From CAWKGV01 sp963849305 (GTDB lineage Bacteria > Pseudomonadota > Alphaproteobacteria > Acetobacterales > Acetobacteraceae), in the NCBI GenBank assembly GCA_963849305.1, contig CAWKGV010000025.1, forward strand, positions 12,987-76,986: a stretch of 64,000 nucleotides of DNA. Direction: 5' to 3'. Below are positions 44,976 through 53,030 of the stretch, in pieces. Every line of letters starts with the position of its first letter. Position 1 is the first letter of the stretch. The notes under the pieces were generated by a model. That model searched no databases. It saw only the letters and a program-made list of their open reading frames with translations, and was not told where the DNA came from. The translations under genes were made by a program, and so were the position numbers.

Positions 44976-46469
44976 ATGAATTTCGACTTTTCCGAGGACA
45001 GCAAGCTGCTGCGCGAGCAGGCAAGCCGGTTCCTGCGCGAGCGGTGCACGAGCAAGGCGGTGCGCTCCGTGCTGGAGGGCGAGGCGCCCTATCACCGCGC
45101 GCTATGGACCGAGATCGCCGGCATGGGCTGGCTCGGCGCGGCTATCCCCGAGCAGTACGATGGAGCCGGGCTCGGCCACGAGGCGCTCTGCGTGCTGGCC
45201 GAGGAAATGGGACGGTTCCTGGCACCGGTGCCGTTTTCGTCCACGGTGTATCTCGGCGCCGAGGTGATCATGGAAGCGGGCAGCGAGGCGCAGAAGCGCG
45301 AGTACCTGCCGCGCATCGCGCGCGGCGAGGTGATCGCCACCCTAGCCTTGGCCGAAGGGCCGGGCGAGCCGAACCCGGCGCGGATCCATGCCGAGGCGCG
45401 CGAGGGCCGGATCAGCGGCACCAAATGGCCGGTGCCGGACGGCACGATCGCCGATCTGGTCGTGGTGGCGGCGCGCGAACCGGCCGGCGTATCGCTGTTC
45501 CTGGTCGATGCGCGCGACGGCGGTGTGGCGCGCGAGCGGCTGGAGACGGTCGATCCGACGCGCGATCACGCGAAGCTTGCGCTTAACGGCGCGCAAGCCG
45601 CGCCGCTTGGGGCCGCCGGGCAGGGCTGGGAGACGGTGCGGCGCGTGCTCGATCGCGCGGCGGTCCTGCTCGCTTTCGAGCAAGTCGGCGGCGCCTCTTC
45701 GTGCCTGGAGGCCGCCGCGGCCTATGCGAAGGAGCGGCACGCATTCGGCCGACCGATCGGCTCGTTCCAGGCGATCAAGCACAAGCTCGCGGATGTTTAC
45801 ATCGCCAACGAGCTGGCCCGCTCCAATGCTTATTACGGCGCCTGGGCGCTTGGGACCGATGCCGCCGACCTACCGCTCGCCGCCGCGACGGCGCGCGTGT
45901 CGGCGAGCGAGGCGTTCTTCCTGGCGGCCAAGGAGAACATCCAGACGCATGGCGGGATCGGCTTCACCTGGGACATGGACTGCCACTTGTTCTATCGCCG
46001 CGCCAAGTTGTTGGGGCTCGCGCTGGGAAGCGCGCGGCATTGGAAGGATCGGGTGGTGACGGAACTGGAGGCGCGCAATACCGGGCTAGTTCCCTCACCC
46101 CAACCCTCTCCCGCAAGCGGGAGAGGGGGCGTTGGGGTGGCGGTATGCGCTTCACTCCAAAGAAGTTGCAGGAGAACAGAATGGATTTCGACGACACCAA
46201 GGAAGAGGCGGCGTTCCGGGCCGAGGCGCGGGCGTTCCTCGAGGCCAACGCGCGACGCAAATCGGGATCGCGGGCAGCGCGCCGCTACGGCGACACCGAC
46301 GCCGAGGACATCGGCGCCGCCAAGACATGGCAGGCGAAAAAAGCCGATGCCGGCTTCGCCTGCATCACCTGGCCCAAGCAATGGGGCGGGCGCGAAGGCT
46401 CGCCAATGCAGCAGATCATCTGGAACCAGGAGGAGGCGAACTACGAGGTGCCGCCGAACGTGTTCCTGA
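44976..46469 (+). CDS. Acyl-CoA dehydrogenase (first of a pair), stop codon lost beside a G run
   Basis: The genuine enzyme is the first 371 or so residues: MNFDFSEDSKLLREQASRFL at the N-terminus, GPGEPNPARIHAEAREGRIS in the middle domain, AAAYAKERHAFGRPIGSFQA and ENIQTHGGIGFTWDMDCHLF at the FAD/C-terminal part. After ELEARNT the frame should stop: TAG lies at 46087-46089, one base out of phase behind GGG at 46083-46085. With three Gs the frame reads on through a palindromic repeat and into a shadow of the next gene to 46469. One G fewer would end the protein as ARNTG. The catalytic Glu cannot be assigned. Together with the next gene it may form a heteromeric dehydrogenase, as known for actinobacterial steroid side-chain enzymes. 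Confidence 0.85.
   Translation: MNFDFSEDSKLLREQASRFLRERCTSKAVRSVLEGEAPYHRALWTEIAGMGWLGAAIPEQYDGAGLGHEALCVLAEEMGRFLAPVPFSSTVYLGAEVIMEAGSEAQKREYLPRIARGEVIATLALAEGPGEPNPARIHAEAREGRISGTKWPVPDGTIADLVVVAAREPAGVSLFLVDARDGGVARERLETVDPTRDHAKLALNGAQAAPLGAAGQGWETVRRVLDRAAVLLAFEQVGGASSCLEAAAAYAKERHAFGRPIGSFQAIKHKLADVYIANELARSNAYYGAWALGTDAADLPLAAATARVSASEAFFLAAKENIQTHGGIGFTWDMDCHLFYRRAKLLGLALGSARHWKDRVVTELEARNTGLVPSPQPSPASGRGGVGVAVCASLQRSCRRTEWISTTPRKRRRSGPRRGRSSRPTRDANRDRGQRAATATPTPRTSAPPRHGRRKKPMPASPASPGPSNGAGAKARQCSRSSGTRRRRTTRCRRTCS
46096..46139. repeat. REP-like palindrome, copy A
   Basis: CCCTCTCCCGC at 46104-46114 and its perfect complement GCGGGAGAGGG at 46117-46127 form an 11-bp stem with a two-base loop; CACCCCAA at 46096-46103 and TTGGGGTG at 46132-46139 add an outer 8-bp stem. 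It sits between the two acyl-CoA dehydrogenase genes. A variant copy is at 56985-57043. Confidence 0.75.
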
Positions 46470-47416
46470 TCGGGCTCGGCATGTGCATCCCGACCATGAT
46501 GACCTATGCCGATCCCGCGAAGCTGGAACGCTACGTGCGCCCGGCGGTGCGCGGCGAGGAGATCTGGTGCCAGCTCTTCTCCGAGCCGGCGGGCGGGTCG
46601 GACGTCGCGGGGCTGCGCACGCGCGCCGAGAAGCGCGGCGATGAATGGATCGTCAACGGCCAGAAGATCTGGACCTCGGGGGCGCACTACTCGGATTACG
46701 GGCTGCTGATCGTTCGCACCGATCCCAACGTGCCCAAGCACGCGGGCATCACCGCGTTCTTCATCGACATGAAATCGCCCGGCATCGAGATCCGGCCGAT
46801 CCACCAGATGTCCGGCGGCTCCAACTTCAACGAGGTATTCTTCACCGATCTGCGCATCCCGGACGACCAGCGGCTCGGCGCCGTGGGCCAGGGCTGGAAG
46901 GTGGCGATCACCACCTTGATGAACGAGCGGCTGGCGGTGGGCGAGACGCGCCGGCCGGACACGCTCGACCTGGTGGAGCTGGCGCGCGGGGTGACGCTGG
47001 ACGACGGCCGGCCGGCGATCGCGGATCAGGTGGTGCGCGAGCGGATCGCCGAATGGTGGGCGCAAAGCGAGGGGCTGAAATACACCCGGTTCCGCATCAT
47101 GACCGCGCTGTCCAGGGGCGAGACGCCGGGGCCGGAGAACTCCATCGCCAAGGTGGTGAACGGCGCGAAGCTGCAAGGCATCGCCTCGTTCGGCATGGAC
47201 CTGCTCGGCATGGCGGGAGCGGTGACGGACCCGAGCCTGGCGCCGATGCAGGCGCTGTTCCAGGACTCGCTGTTGTCCGCGCCGGGCCACCGCATCGCGG
47301 GCGGGTCCGACGAGATCCTGCGCAACATCATCGCGGAGCGCGTGCTCGGCCTGCCAGGGGATGTGCGCGTCGATAAGGACGTGCCGTTCAATAAGCTTCC
47401 GGGCGGCGCGCGATGA
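46181..47416 (+). CDS. Acyl-CoA dehydrogenase (second of a pair)
   Basis: 411 residues from ATG 46181 behind GGAG at 46171. It has the full acyl-CoA dehydrogenase layout: MDFDDTKEEAAFRAEARAFL, the FAD/substrate block QLFSEPAGGSDVAGLRTRAE, KIWTSGAHYSDYGLLIVRTD, and a C-terminal SAPGHRIAGGSDEILRNIIA. It would oxidise an acyl-CoA to the 2-enoyl-CoA and pass electrons to ETF. Its stop overlaps the thiolase-like gene by 4 bases. Length and N-terminus differ from the first dehydrogenase, as expected of complementary subunits; this is inference. Confidence 0.93.
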   Translation: MDFDDTKEEAAFRAEARAFLEANARRKSGSRAARRYGDTDAEDIGAAKTWQAKKADAGFACITWPKQWGGREGSPMQQIIWNQEEANYEVPPNVFLIGLGMCIPTMMTYADPAKLERYVRPAVRGEEIWCQLFSEPAGGSDVAGLRTRAEKRGDEWIVNGQKIWTSGAHYSDYGLLIVRTDPNVPKHAGITAFFIDMKSPGIEIRPIHQMSGGSNFNEVFFTDLRIPDDQRLGAVGQGWKVAITTLMNERLAVGETRRPDTLDLVELARGVTLDDGRPAIADQVVRERIAEWWAQSEGLKYTRFRIMTALSRGETPGPENSIAKVVNGAKLQGIASFGMDLLGMAGAVTDPSLAPMQALFQDSLLSAPGHRIAGGSDEILRNIIAERVLGLPGDVRVDKDVPFNKLPGGAR

Positions 47417-48597
47417 GCGAGCGCACCTTGCGCGGCCAGGCCGCGATCGTCGGCATCGGCGAGACGCCGTACTACAAGCACGGCAAGTCGCCCGATTCCG
47501 AGTTCAAGCTGGCGCTGATGGCGGTGGTCGCGGCGTGCGAGGATGCCGGGATCAGCCCGCATGACGTGGACGGCTTCGCTTCCTACGGCAACGACCGCAG
47601 CGATGCCGGGCGGCTGGCGGCCGCCCTCGGCTGCAAGGAGTTCCGCTTCTCCAACATGTTCTGGGGCGGCGGGGGCGGCGGCGTGTGCGGCGCGGTCGCC
47701 AACGCGGCGGCGGCGGTGGCTACCGGGATGGCGGAGTGCGTGGTGGCGTTCCGCTCGCTGGCGCAGGGGCAGTACGCGCGCTACGGGCGCGGCGCCCCCG
47801 TCACCAGCGTCGGCGGGGACGATGCCTTCCTGTTCCCCTACGGCGTGATGTCGCCGGCGCAGCGGTTCGCGATGAAGATCACGCGCTTCATGCACGAGCA
47901 CGGCATTCGCCACGAGGCGCTGCGGGCGATCTCGCTCGCCTGCTATCATCACGCCCAGAGCAATCCGCGCGCGGTGATGCACGGCAGGCCGCTCGATGAG
48001 GCGAAATACGATCATTCGCGCTGGATCATCGAGCCGTTCTTTCATCTGTATGATTGCTGCCTGGAGAACGACGGCGCGGCGGCGGTGATCGTGGTTTCGG
48101 CCGAGCGCGCGCGGCAGATGGCGAACAAGCCCGCCTGGCTGCTGGGCGCCGTGCAGGGGTGCGACCATCGCAGCGCCGCCCCGGTGCATAACATGCCGGG
48201 CTACCCAAGCTCGCATTTCCGCAGTCTGGCGCCGCATCTTTACAGGATGGCCAAACTTGGACCGGCGGATATCGGCGTGGTGCAGTGCTACGAGAACTTC
48301 ACCGGGGGCGTGCTGATGAGCCTGGTCGAGCATGGTTTGGTCCGCGCCGAGGAGGCGAACGAAATGCTGGTGAAGGACAACCTGATCGCGCCCGAGGGGC
48401 GGATGCCGCTGAACACCAGCGGCGGCAATCTGGCCGAGTGCTACATGCATGGGCTGGAGCTGGTGATCGAGGCGGTGCGGCAGATCCGCGGCCAGGCGAT
48501 CAATCAGGTGCGGCGCAACGACGCGGTGATCGTGATCGGCGGGCCGATGGTCACACCGGTCAGTTCGCTCATTTTGGGATCGGAGGCGGCGCTGTGA
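47413..48597 (+). CDS. Thiolase-superfamily protein (lipid-transfer-protein / non-decarboxylating type)
   Basis: 394 residues. It starts LRGQAAIVGIGETPYYKHGK and shows the family blocks DAGISPHDVDGFASYGNDRS, FWGGGGGGVCGAVANAAAAV near 87-106, and LDPHI-like C-terminal elements with MPLNTSGGNLAECYMHGLEL near 335. The group includes SCP2-thiolases and aldolases such as Ltp2 that pair with a DUF35 protein. The next gene is exactly a DUF35 protein, overlapping by 4 bases, so a retro-aldol or thiolytic step on a branched acyl-CoA is likely. The exact reaction is inference. Confidence 0.88.
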   Translation: MSERTLRGQAAIVGIGETPYYKHGKSPDSEFKLALMAVVAACEDAGISPHDVDGFASYGNDRSDAGRLAAALGCKEFRFSNMFWGGGGGGVCGAVANAAAAVATGMAECVVAFRSLAQGQYARYGRGAPVTSVGGDDAFLFPYGVMSPAQRFAMKITRFMHEHGIRHEALRAISLACYHHAQSNPRAVMHGRPLDEAKYDHSRWIIEPFFHLYDCCLENDGAAAVIVVSAERARQMANKPAWLLGAVQGCDHRSAAPVHNMPGYPSSHFRSLAPHLYRMAKLGPADIGVVQCYENFTGGVLMSLVEHGLVRAEEANEMLVKDNLIAPEGRMPLNTSGGNLAECYMHGLELVIEAVRQIRGQAINQVRRNDAVIVIGGPMVTPVSSLILGSEAAL

Positions 48598-49025
48598 GTG
48601 GGTTCTATCTGCCGGAGGGCTTGCCGAGCCCGTCCGCCGCGCCGGACGGGCTGTCGCAGCCCTATTGGGACGGCACGCGCCAGGAGAAGCTGCGCATCCA
48701 GAAGTGCCGGGGCTGCGGGGCATGGCAGTGGGGGCCGGAATGGGTCTGCCATCGGTGCCACAGCTTCGATCTGGGCTGGGAGGACATCGCCGGGCGCGGG
48801 CGCATCTACAGCTATGAGCGGCCGGTGCATCCGGTGCATCCGGCGCTGCACGGGCATGGGCCGTATATCGCGGTGCTGGTGGAGCTGCCGGATTACGGCG
48901 ATGTTCGGATGGTCGGGAACCTGCTTGGCGATCCGAGGCAGGAAGTGCGGATCGGGGCGGCGGTGGAGGCGGCGTTCGAGCACCATGAGGGGTTCACGCT
49001 GGTGCAGTGGCGGGTGGTCGAATAA
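48594..49025 (+). CDS. DUF35 / OB-fold protein with a zinc ribbon
   Basis: 143 residues starting with GTG 48594 (overlap GTGA with the thiolase gene stop). The rubredoxin-like zinc ribbon is IQKCRGCGAWQWGPEWVCHR plus CHSF, and the OB fold follows (GRGRIYSYERPVHPVHPAL, then PYIAVLVELPDYGDVRMVGN). Such proteins bind and stabilise thiolase-like partners and can supply CoA-binding surface, as in Ltp2-ChsH2 complexes. It is therefore read as the small subunit of the enzyme encoded just before it. No enzyme activity of its own is expected. Confidence 0.9.
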   Translation: MSGFYLPEGLPSPSAAPDGLSQPYWDGTRQEKLRIQKCRGCGAWQWGPEWVCHRCHSFDLGWEDIAGRGRIYSYERPVHPVHPALHGHGPYIAVLVELPDYGDVRMVGNLLGDPRQEVRIGAAVEAAFEHHEGFTLVQWRVVE

Positions 49026-49827
49026 GCGTATCTGTGCCGGCACATGGCTGCGACCACTCGCCAGCCAGCCCAGCTCCCTCGCTCGGTGCTAATAATTTTC
49101 AGCCGTGTACCCAGACCTCAGCGCGGTCCAAGTTGAGCAGATGACGGTCGGCGGTCGAGACAAGTGCGTGACAGCCTCGGCCACAGGCCGCAAGTTCGAG
49201 AGCCCCACCCATAGGAATTCGGGGCGGGTCGCCGCGACAGCCGGTGGGACAATACATCTCGGTTCAGCCCAGATCTGCCACCGCTCTGAGAAGTCTCCAG
49301 AATCGATCCCGCTGGCTCCGGCATTGGCGCAGCGAGATTGCAAGTTTCGTCAGCGTGTTGGGAGTGACGACAATGTGCGTCGCATCTCTTCAGTGGATAG
49401 AGCAGTGAAGGCGAAATGCTCGCTCGGGAGAGGCCCGCAACGCCGCTTGTGTCGGCTGTCTTCTACGCCGGGCCGTCGTCCCGAAGAGGGCAGAAGACAA
49501 CGACCATCAGGTCGGCGTCGCAACTGAAGCTGTCACACTGCGGGCTCGATGTCCGGATCCAGATCCGGGCAACCTGGTCGGCGAGCGAATATCACCTTGT
49601 AGCGTCCGATACGTAGCGCCCTGATGGAACAGCAACGTCGGCATTGGCACATCCCAGCGGGCGCGAGAAACCGAGAGTCGATTTCCCAATCCCCGGGCAG
49701 CATCGTAGAACCTGACGTCCTCAGGCCGACATTGGTGATCTTCTCATCGTCGAACAGACTCCTTGAAGAGCACTGCTCGCGTGAACCCGCACCGCGTCCA
49801 GGAAGTTACCATCTGCAATAACTCCAT
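49026..49827. other. Gene-poor gap with degenerate sequence
   Basis: About 800 bases between the DUF35 gene and the MaoC gene. Open frames of up to 140 codons overlap in several registers and none has a binding site or family-like sequence, except the PIN remnant at 49099. It is visibly less GC-rich than its neighbours. It could hold further decayed genes; I could not identify any. Confidence 0.55.
49099..49210 (-). pseudogene. C-terminal remnant of a PIN-domain toxin
   Basis: The minus frame ending at TGA 49099-49101 reads ALELAACGRGCHALVSTADR followed by HLLNLDRAEVWVHG, the typical end of a PIN toxin (the ALVSTADRHLL block holds the conserved C-terminal Asp). No intact N-terminus or antitoxin gene was found upstream, so it is a fragment. 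The 5' limit is approximate. Confidence 0.4.
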
Positions 49828-50283
49828 TCAAGTCGTGGGCCGGCGTTTCATGAACGCCGCGCGCAGGCAGGTCGCGACCGTCTCGCCGCGCTGGTTGATG
49901 CCCTGGTGCTCGAACTCGACCACGCCGGCCTCCGGGCGCGAGCGGCTGGCGCGCACGGAACGGACGATCGAGCGGGCGCGAATCGTGTCGCCGGCGAACA
50001 CCGGGCTGGGGAACTCGACCTTGCTCATGCCGAGATTGGCGATGGTGGTGCCGAGCGTGGTTTCGCCCACTGTCATGCCGATCACCAGGCCCAGGGTGAA
50101 GATGCTGTTGACCAGCGGTCGGCCGAACTCGGTGGTGCGGGCGAACTCGGCATCCAGATGCAGCGGCTGCGGGTTCATGGTCAGCGTGGTGAACAGCACG
50201 TTGTCCATCTCGGTCACGGTGCGCGACAGTTCGTGCTCGAACACCTGACCTTCGTGGAACTGCTCGAAATAGAGGCCGGCCAT
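49828..50283 (-). CDS. MaoC-like hot-dog-fold dehydratase
   Basis: 151 residues. The (R)-specific enoyl-CoA hydratase motif region is visible: LYFEQFHEGQVFEHELSRTV at the start, then PLHLDAEFARTTEFGRPLVN, which carries the Asp/His hydratase motif in shifted form (the canonical YxxxHPxHxD-AA is LHLDAEFA here), and FAGDTIRARSIVRSVRASRS. It would hydrate a 2-enoyl-CoA or dehydrate a hydroxyacyl-CoA. It is separated by 21 bases from the CoA-transferase genes on the same strand, so the three are one operon (A, B, MaoC). Confidence 0.88.
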   Translation of the reverse strand: MAGLYFEQFHEGQVFEHELSRTVTEMDNVLFTTLTMNPQPLHLDAEFARTTEFGRPLVNSIFTLGLVIGMTVGETTLGTTIANLGMSKVEFPSPVFAGDTIRARSIVRSVRASRSRPEAGVVEFEHQGINQRGETVATCLRAAFMKRRPTT

Positions 50284-50304
50284 CGCGACAACTCCTGTTC
50301 CGGT

Positions 50305-50982
50305 TCAGTCCGGTCGGTGCAGCTTCGCCTCGGTGCGCGCCTGCACCGCCTCGAAGGTGAGGTCCGGCGCGGTCTCTAGGACCACGAAGCCACGCTCGGT
50401 CACGTCGATCACGGCGAGGTTGGTATAGACGCGCTTCACCGCGGCCAGCGCGGTGAGCGGGTAGGAGCAGCGCTGCACCAGCTTGGGCGTGCCGTCCTTG
50501 GCGGTGTGCTCCATCACCACCCAGAGCCGTTGGGCGCCGGCCGCGAGGTCCATCGCGCCGCCGACCGCGGGGGCGGTGTCGTTCTCGCTGGTCGCCCAGT
50601 TGGCGATGTCGCCGGTCTCGGCCACCTGGAAGGCGCCGAGCACGCAGAGGTCGATATGCCCGCCGCGGATCATGGCAAAGCTATCGGCATGGTGGCAAAA
50701 GCTGCCGCCTGGGCGAAGCGTGACGTATTGCTTGCCGGCATTGATCAGCCACCGGTCAATCCGGTCCGGCTCGGGCGCCGGGCCGATGCCGAGCACGCCG
50801 TTCTCGGAATGGAACACCACCTCGCGATCGAGCGGCACGTGATCGGCGACGGCGGTGGGGATGCCGATGCCGAGATTGACGTACCAGCCTTCGGGGATGT
50901 CGCGCGCCAGGCGGGCGGCCATCTCGGCGCGCGAGAGCGGCTTCGGGCCGGCGGTTGGGGTTGGGGCGGCGGTGTCGGGCAT
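50305..50982 (-). CDS. CoA transferase subunit B
   Basis: 225 residues. The active-site Glu is in VVFHSENGVLGIGP near 75, and IPEGWYVNLGIGIPTAVADH near 40 and FQVAETGDIANWATS near 150 are the family's glycine-rich parts. It is the catalytic subunit of a 3-oxoacid/succinyl-CoA-type transferase that moves CoA between organic acids. Fifteen bases separate it from subunit A upstream. The short Pro/Thr-rich N-terminus is extra. Confidence 0.92.
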   Translation of the reverse strand: MPDTAAPTPTAGPKPLSRAEMAARLARDIPEGWYVNLGIGIPTAVADHVPLDREVVFHSENGVLGIGPAPEPDRIDRWLINAGKQYVTLRPGGSFCHHADSFAMIRGGHIDLCVLGAFQVAETGDIANWATSENDTAPAVGGAMDLAAGAQRLWVVMEHTAKDGTPKLVQRCSYPLTALAAVKRVYTNLAVIDVTERGFVVLETAPDLTFEAVQARTEAKLHRPD

Positions 50983-50997
50983 GGGATTGGCTCTCCT

Positions 50998-51681
50998 TCA
51001 GAACCCCGAGGGGTCGCCGTAAGGCACGTGCAGGACGCGAGTAACGAAGATGCCGGGCGTGTGGACGTGGTCCGGGTCGATCTCGCCCAGCGCCTTGATG
51101 TGCTGGGATTGCGCGATGGTCAGTTTCGCCGCCATCGCCATGACCGGGTTGAAGTTGCGTCCGGACTCCCGGTAGGTGAGGTTGCCCCAGCGATCGGCCT
51201 CCCACGCCTCGATCAGCGCCACATCGCCGGGGAGCGATCGTTCGAGGATGTAGGTGCGGCCGTCGATCTCGCGGGTTTCCTTGCCGATCGCCATCTTGGT
51301 GCCGACCCCGGTGGCGGTGAAGAAAGCCGGGATACCAGCCCCGGCGGCGCGCATCCGCTCGGCGAGCGTGCCTTGCGGGACGATCTCCAGCTCGATCTTG
51401 CCGGCGCGGTACAGGGTCTCGAACACCGCGGGATCGGAGGAGCGGGGGAAGGAGCAGACGATCTTGCGCACCCGGCCGAGATCCATCAGCCGGGCGAGTC
51501 CGACTCGGCCGACGCCGGCGTTGTTGCAGGCGATGGTAAGGTGCTTGGCGCCTTGCTCGATCAGCCCGTCGATCAGCGCGTTGGGTTGGCCGACCGCGCC
51601 GAAGCCGCCGACCAGCACGGTGGCGCCGTCCGCGATGCCGGCCATGGCCTCGGCCATGGAGCGGACGATCTTGTCGATCAT
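50998..51681 (-). CDS. CoA transferase subunit A
   Basis: 227 residues. The CoA-binding region is seen in ADGATVLVGGFGAVGQPNAL at about 17-36. IACNNAGVGRVGLARLMDLG near 60 and FFTATGVGTKMAIGKETREI near 130 are further typical blocks. First gene of the minus-strand unit A-B-MaoC. The type (succinyl, acetoacetate or glutaconate) cannot be settled by eye. It probably activates or recycles the acids handled by the acyl-CoA cluster to the left. Confidence 0.92.
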   Translation of the reverse strand: MIDKIVRSMAEAMAGIADGATVLVGGFGAVGQPNALIDGLIEQGAKHLTIACNNAGVGRVGLARLMDLGRVRKIVCSFPRSSDPAVFETLYRAGKIELEIVPQGTLAERMRAAGAGIPAFFTATGVGTKMAIGKETREIDGRTYILERSLPGDVALIEAWEADRWGNLTYRESGRNFNPVMAMAAKLTIAQSQHIKALGEIDPDHVHTPGIFVTRVLHVPYGDPSGF

Positions 51682-51824
51682 GGCGTGGCGTTTTCCATGG
51701 AGTGTCGCTTTCCTTGGGCGATGGGTCTCGTTTAGCGCCGGAGCGGCGGGGCGCCAACCGGGGGAGGCCGCGGCCGCGTGCCATTTCGCTTGCGAATTGA
51801 AGCGGGGTGGCGCAATCTTGGGTT

Positions 51825-52067
51825 ATGATCCGACTGACATATCATGCGCGAGAGGCGCTCGAGCGGAGAGGCATCGCCCTCGGATGGATCGAAGCCGCGA
51901 TCGCGGCCCCGGACCGCGCCGGGCCGGACCCGCTTCACCCGGATCGAACGTTCGCCATTACGAGCATTCCTGAGTTCGGCCGCCGGGTCTTGCGGGTTGT
52001 GCATCGACCGGAAGGCGCCGATGTGGTCGTCATCACCGCTCATTTCGACAAAGGGGCCGAGCGATGA
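51825..52067 (+). CDS. DUF4258-family small protein
   Basis: 80 residues from ATG 51825. MIRLTYHAREALERRGIALG is the DUF4258 signature, a RelE/HicA-like small fold with conserved His-Ala-Arg and Arg-Gly. LRVVHRPEGADVVVITAHFD closes the sheet. Such proteins are often toxin-like partners. The next gene (DUF2283) overlaps its stop by 4 bases, as in toxin-antitoxin-like pairs. No toxic function is shown. Confidence 0.82.
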   Translation: MIRLTYHAREALERRGIALGWIEAAIAAPDRAGPDPLHPDRTFAITSIPEFGRRVLRVVHRPEGADVVVITAHFDKGAER

Positions 52068-52318
52068 TGAGGACCAGCTACGATCCGGAGGTGGATGCGC
52101 TGTTCGTCTGGTTCGCGCCGGAGGGCGTCAAGTTGGTTGGCACGCAGGAGGTTGCGCCAGGAATTATGCTTGACTTCGACCAGAGCGGGACCGTGATCGG
52201 CGTCGAAGTGTTGGACGTGCGTAAGCGCGTCGCGGGTCGCCGGCCGGCGGAGCCCGGTGCGCGGGCGGAAGAGGAGGGGCGGGCGGTTCGCGGAGATTGG
52301 GATGACCGGCGCGAATGA
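52064..52318 (+). CDS. DUF2283-family small protein
   Basis: 84 residues. TSYDPEVDALFVWFAPEGVK and GIMLDFDQSGTVIGVEVLDV are the DUF2283 pattern of short beta strands. DUF2283 commonly follows DUF4258 in one unit and is presumed the regulatory or antitoxin partner. A charged tail (ARAEEEGRAVRGDWDDRRE) follows. The overlap with the previous gene (ATGA) and with the next small gene (17 bases) shows one transcript. Confidence 0.85.
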   Translation: MMRTSYDPEVDALFVWFAPEGVKLVGTQEVAPGIMLDFDQSGTVIGVEVLDVRKRVAGRRPAEPGARAEEEGRAVRGDWDDRRE

Positions 52319-52586
52319 CGTGAGGCGGCGGGGCTTGGGGTGGCGCGATCGGGCGCGGCGCTGGCTGCGCGAGCTGAAGGCGGTGCTGATCGGACCGCCG
52401 CCGCGTTCCCCGGCCTCGCGCGAGCCGTGGGAGCACCAACAGAGCTACATGCAGTGGCTGGCGGAGAACAAGCAGCCGAACGCGTTGCGGGATTTGCTGG
52501 TGTACTGGTTCGCGGTGGGGTTTGTTCTGGTCACCGTGGTCGGGGGGATTCTTTGGTTCGTGCATAGAAGCTTGGGGTGGATGTAG
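52302..52586 (+). CDS. Small single-pass membrane protein, unknown
   Basis: 94 residues from ATG 52302 behind GGAG at 52292. A basic N-terminal half (NDVRRRGLGWRDRARRWLRE) is followed by PWEHQQSYMQWLAENKQPNA and one membrane helix (LVYWFAVGFVLVTVVGGILW). No known family was recognised. It overlaps the DUF2283 gene by 17 bases, so it could belong to the same unit. Confidence 0.7.
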   Translation: MTGANDVRRRGLGWRDRARRWLRELKAVLIGPPPRSPASREPWEHQQSYMQWLAENKQPNALRDLLVYWFAVGFVLVTVVGGILWFVHRSLGWM

Positions 52587-52616
52587 GCCCGGGCGATTTG
52601 GTTTGGCGAGCCGCCT

Positions 52617-52883
52617 TCAATCGGTGGTCGCGAGCAGGCGCTCCGTCTCTTGCATGATTGCCGCCGCGAGAGCTTCGCCCTCAGCCCCGGCGCGGCACGC
52701 CAACCCCAATGCGCGCAGCTCCTCCGCCATTGCCGCTGCGGCGTCCGCCCACGGCATACGCTCGGCGGCGCGTAGGCGGGCGAGCATGGCGTTAAGCTCG
52801 GTGATCGGATCCGCTTGCGGCGGGGATGCTTTGTCCGCCGGCGGGGCGAACAGGTCGGGCTGGCTTGGGGCGAATCGGGTCAT
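52617..52883 (-). CDS. Small acidic-helical hypothetical protein
   Basis: 88 residues from ATG 52883. MTRFAPSQPDLFAPPADKAS is followed by an Ala/Glu/Leu-rich helix-like body (ITELNAMLARLRAAERMPWA, then AMAEELRALGLACRAGAEGE). The SQPDLF stretch resembles a clamp-binding or small adaptor peptide at the N-terminus, but this is only a resemblance. The upstream frame extends to 53045 without sense. No family recognised. Confidence 0.5.
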   Translation of the reverse strand: MTRFAPSQPDLFAPPADKASPPQADPITELNAMLARLRAAERMPWADAAAAMAEELRALGLACRAGAEGEALAAAIMQETERLLATTD

Positions 52884-53030
52884 GACGACAGGATGGCGGG
52901 CAGGGGCGGGTAGCGGATTTAGTTGACGTATTCGCACGAATAACAGGCAATGGAGCGAACCGTCCCCTCGGATTGATGCAATCGTGATATATTGCGTGAC
53001 CCTCTGCTGCTGGGTCTGGATGTTGCCTGC

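Noticed and set aside
46096..46139. CRISPR repeat or intrinsic terminator for the palindrome
   Set aside because: There are no regular spacers and no T run; two similar palindromes far apart fit a dispersed REP-like element better.
45992..48723. Long minus-strand frames of 432 and 565 codons in the acyl-CoA cluster
   Set aside because: Shadows of the dehydrogenase and thiolase genes.
49105..49527. 140-codon plus frame in the gene-poor gap
   Set aside because: No start signal and low-complexity composition; the opposite strand better explains part of it as a PIN remnant.
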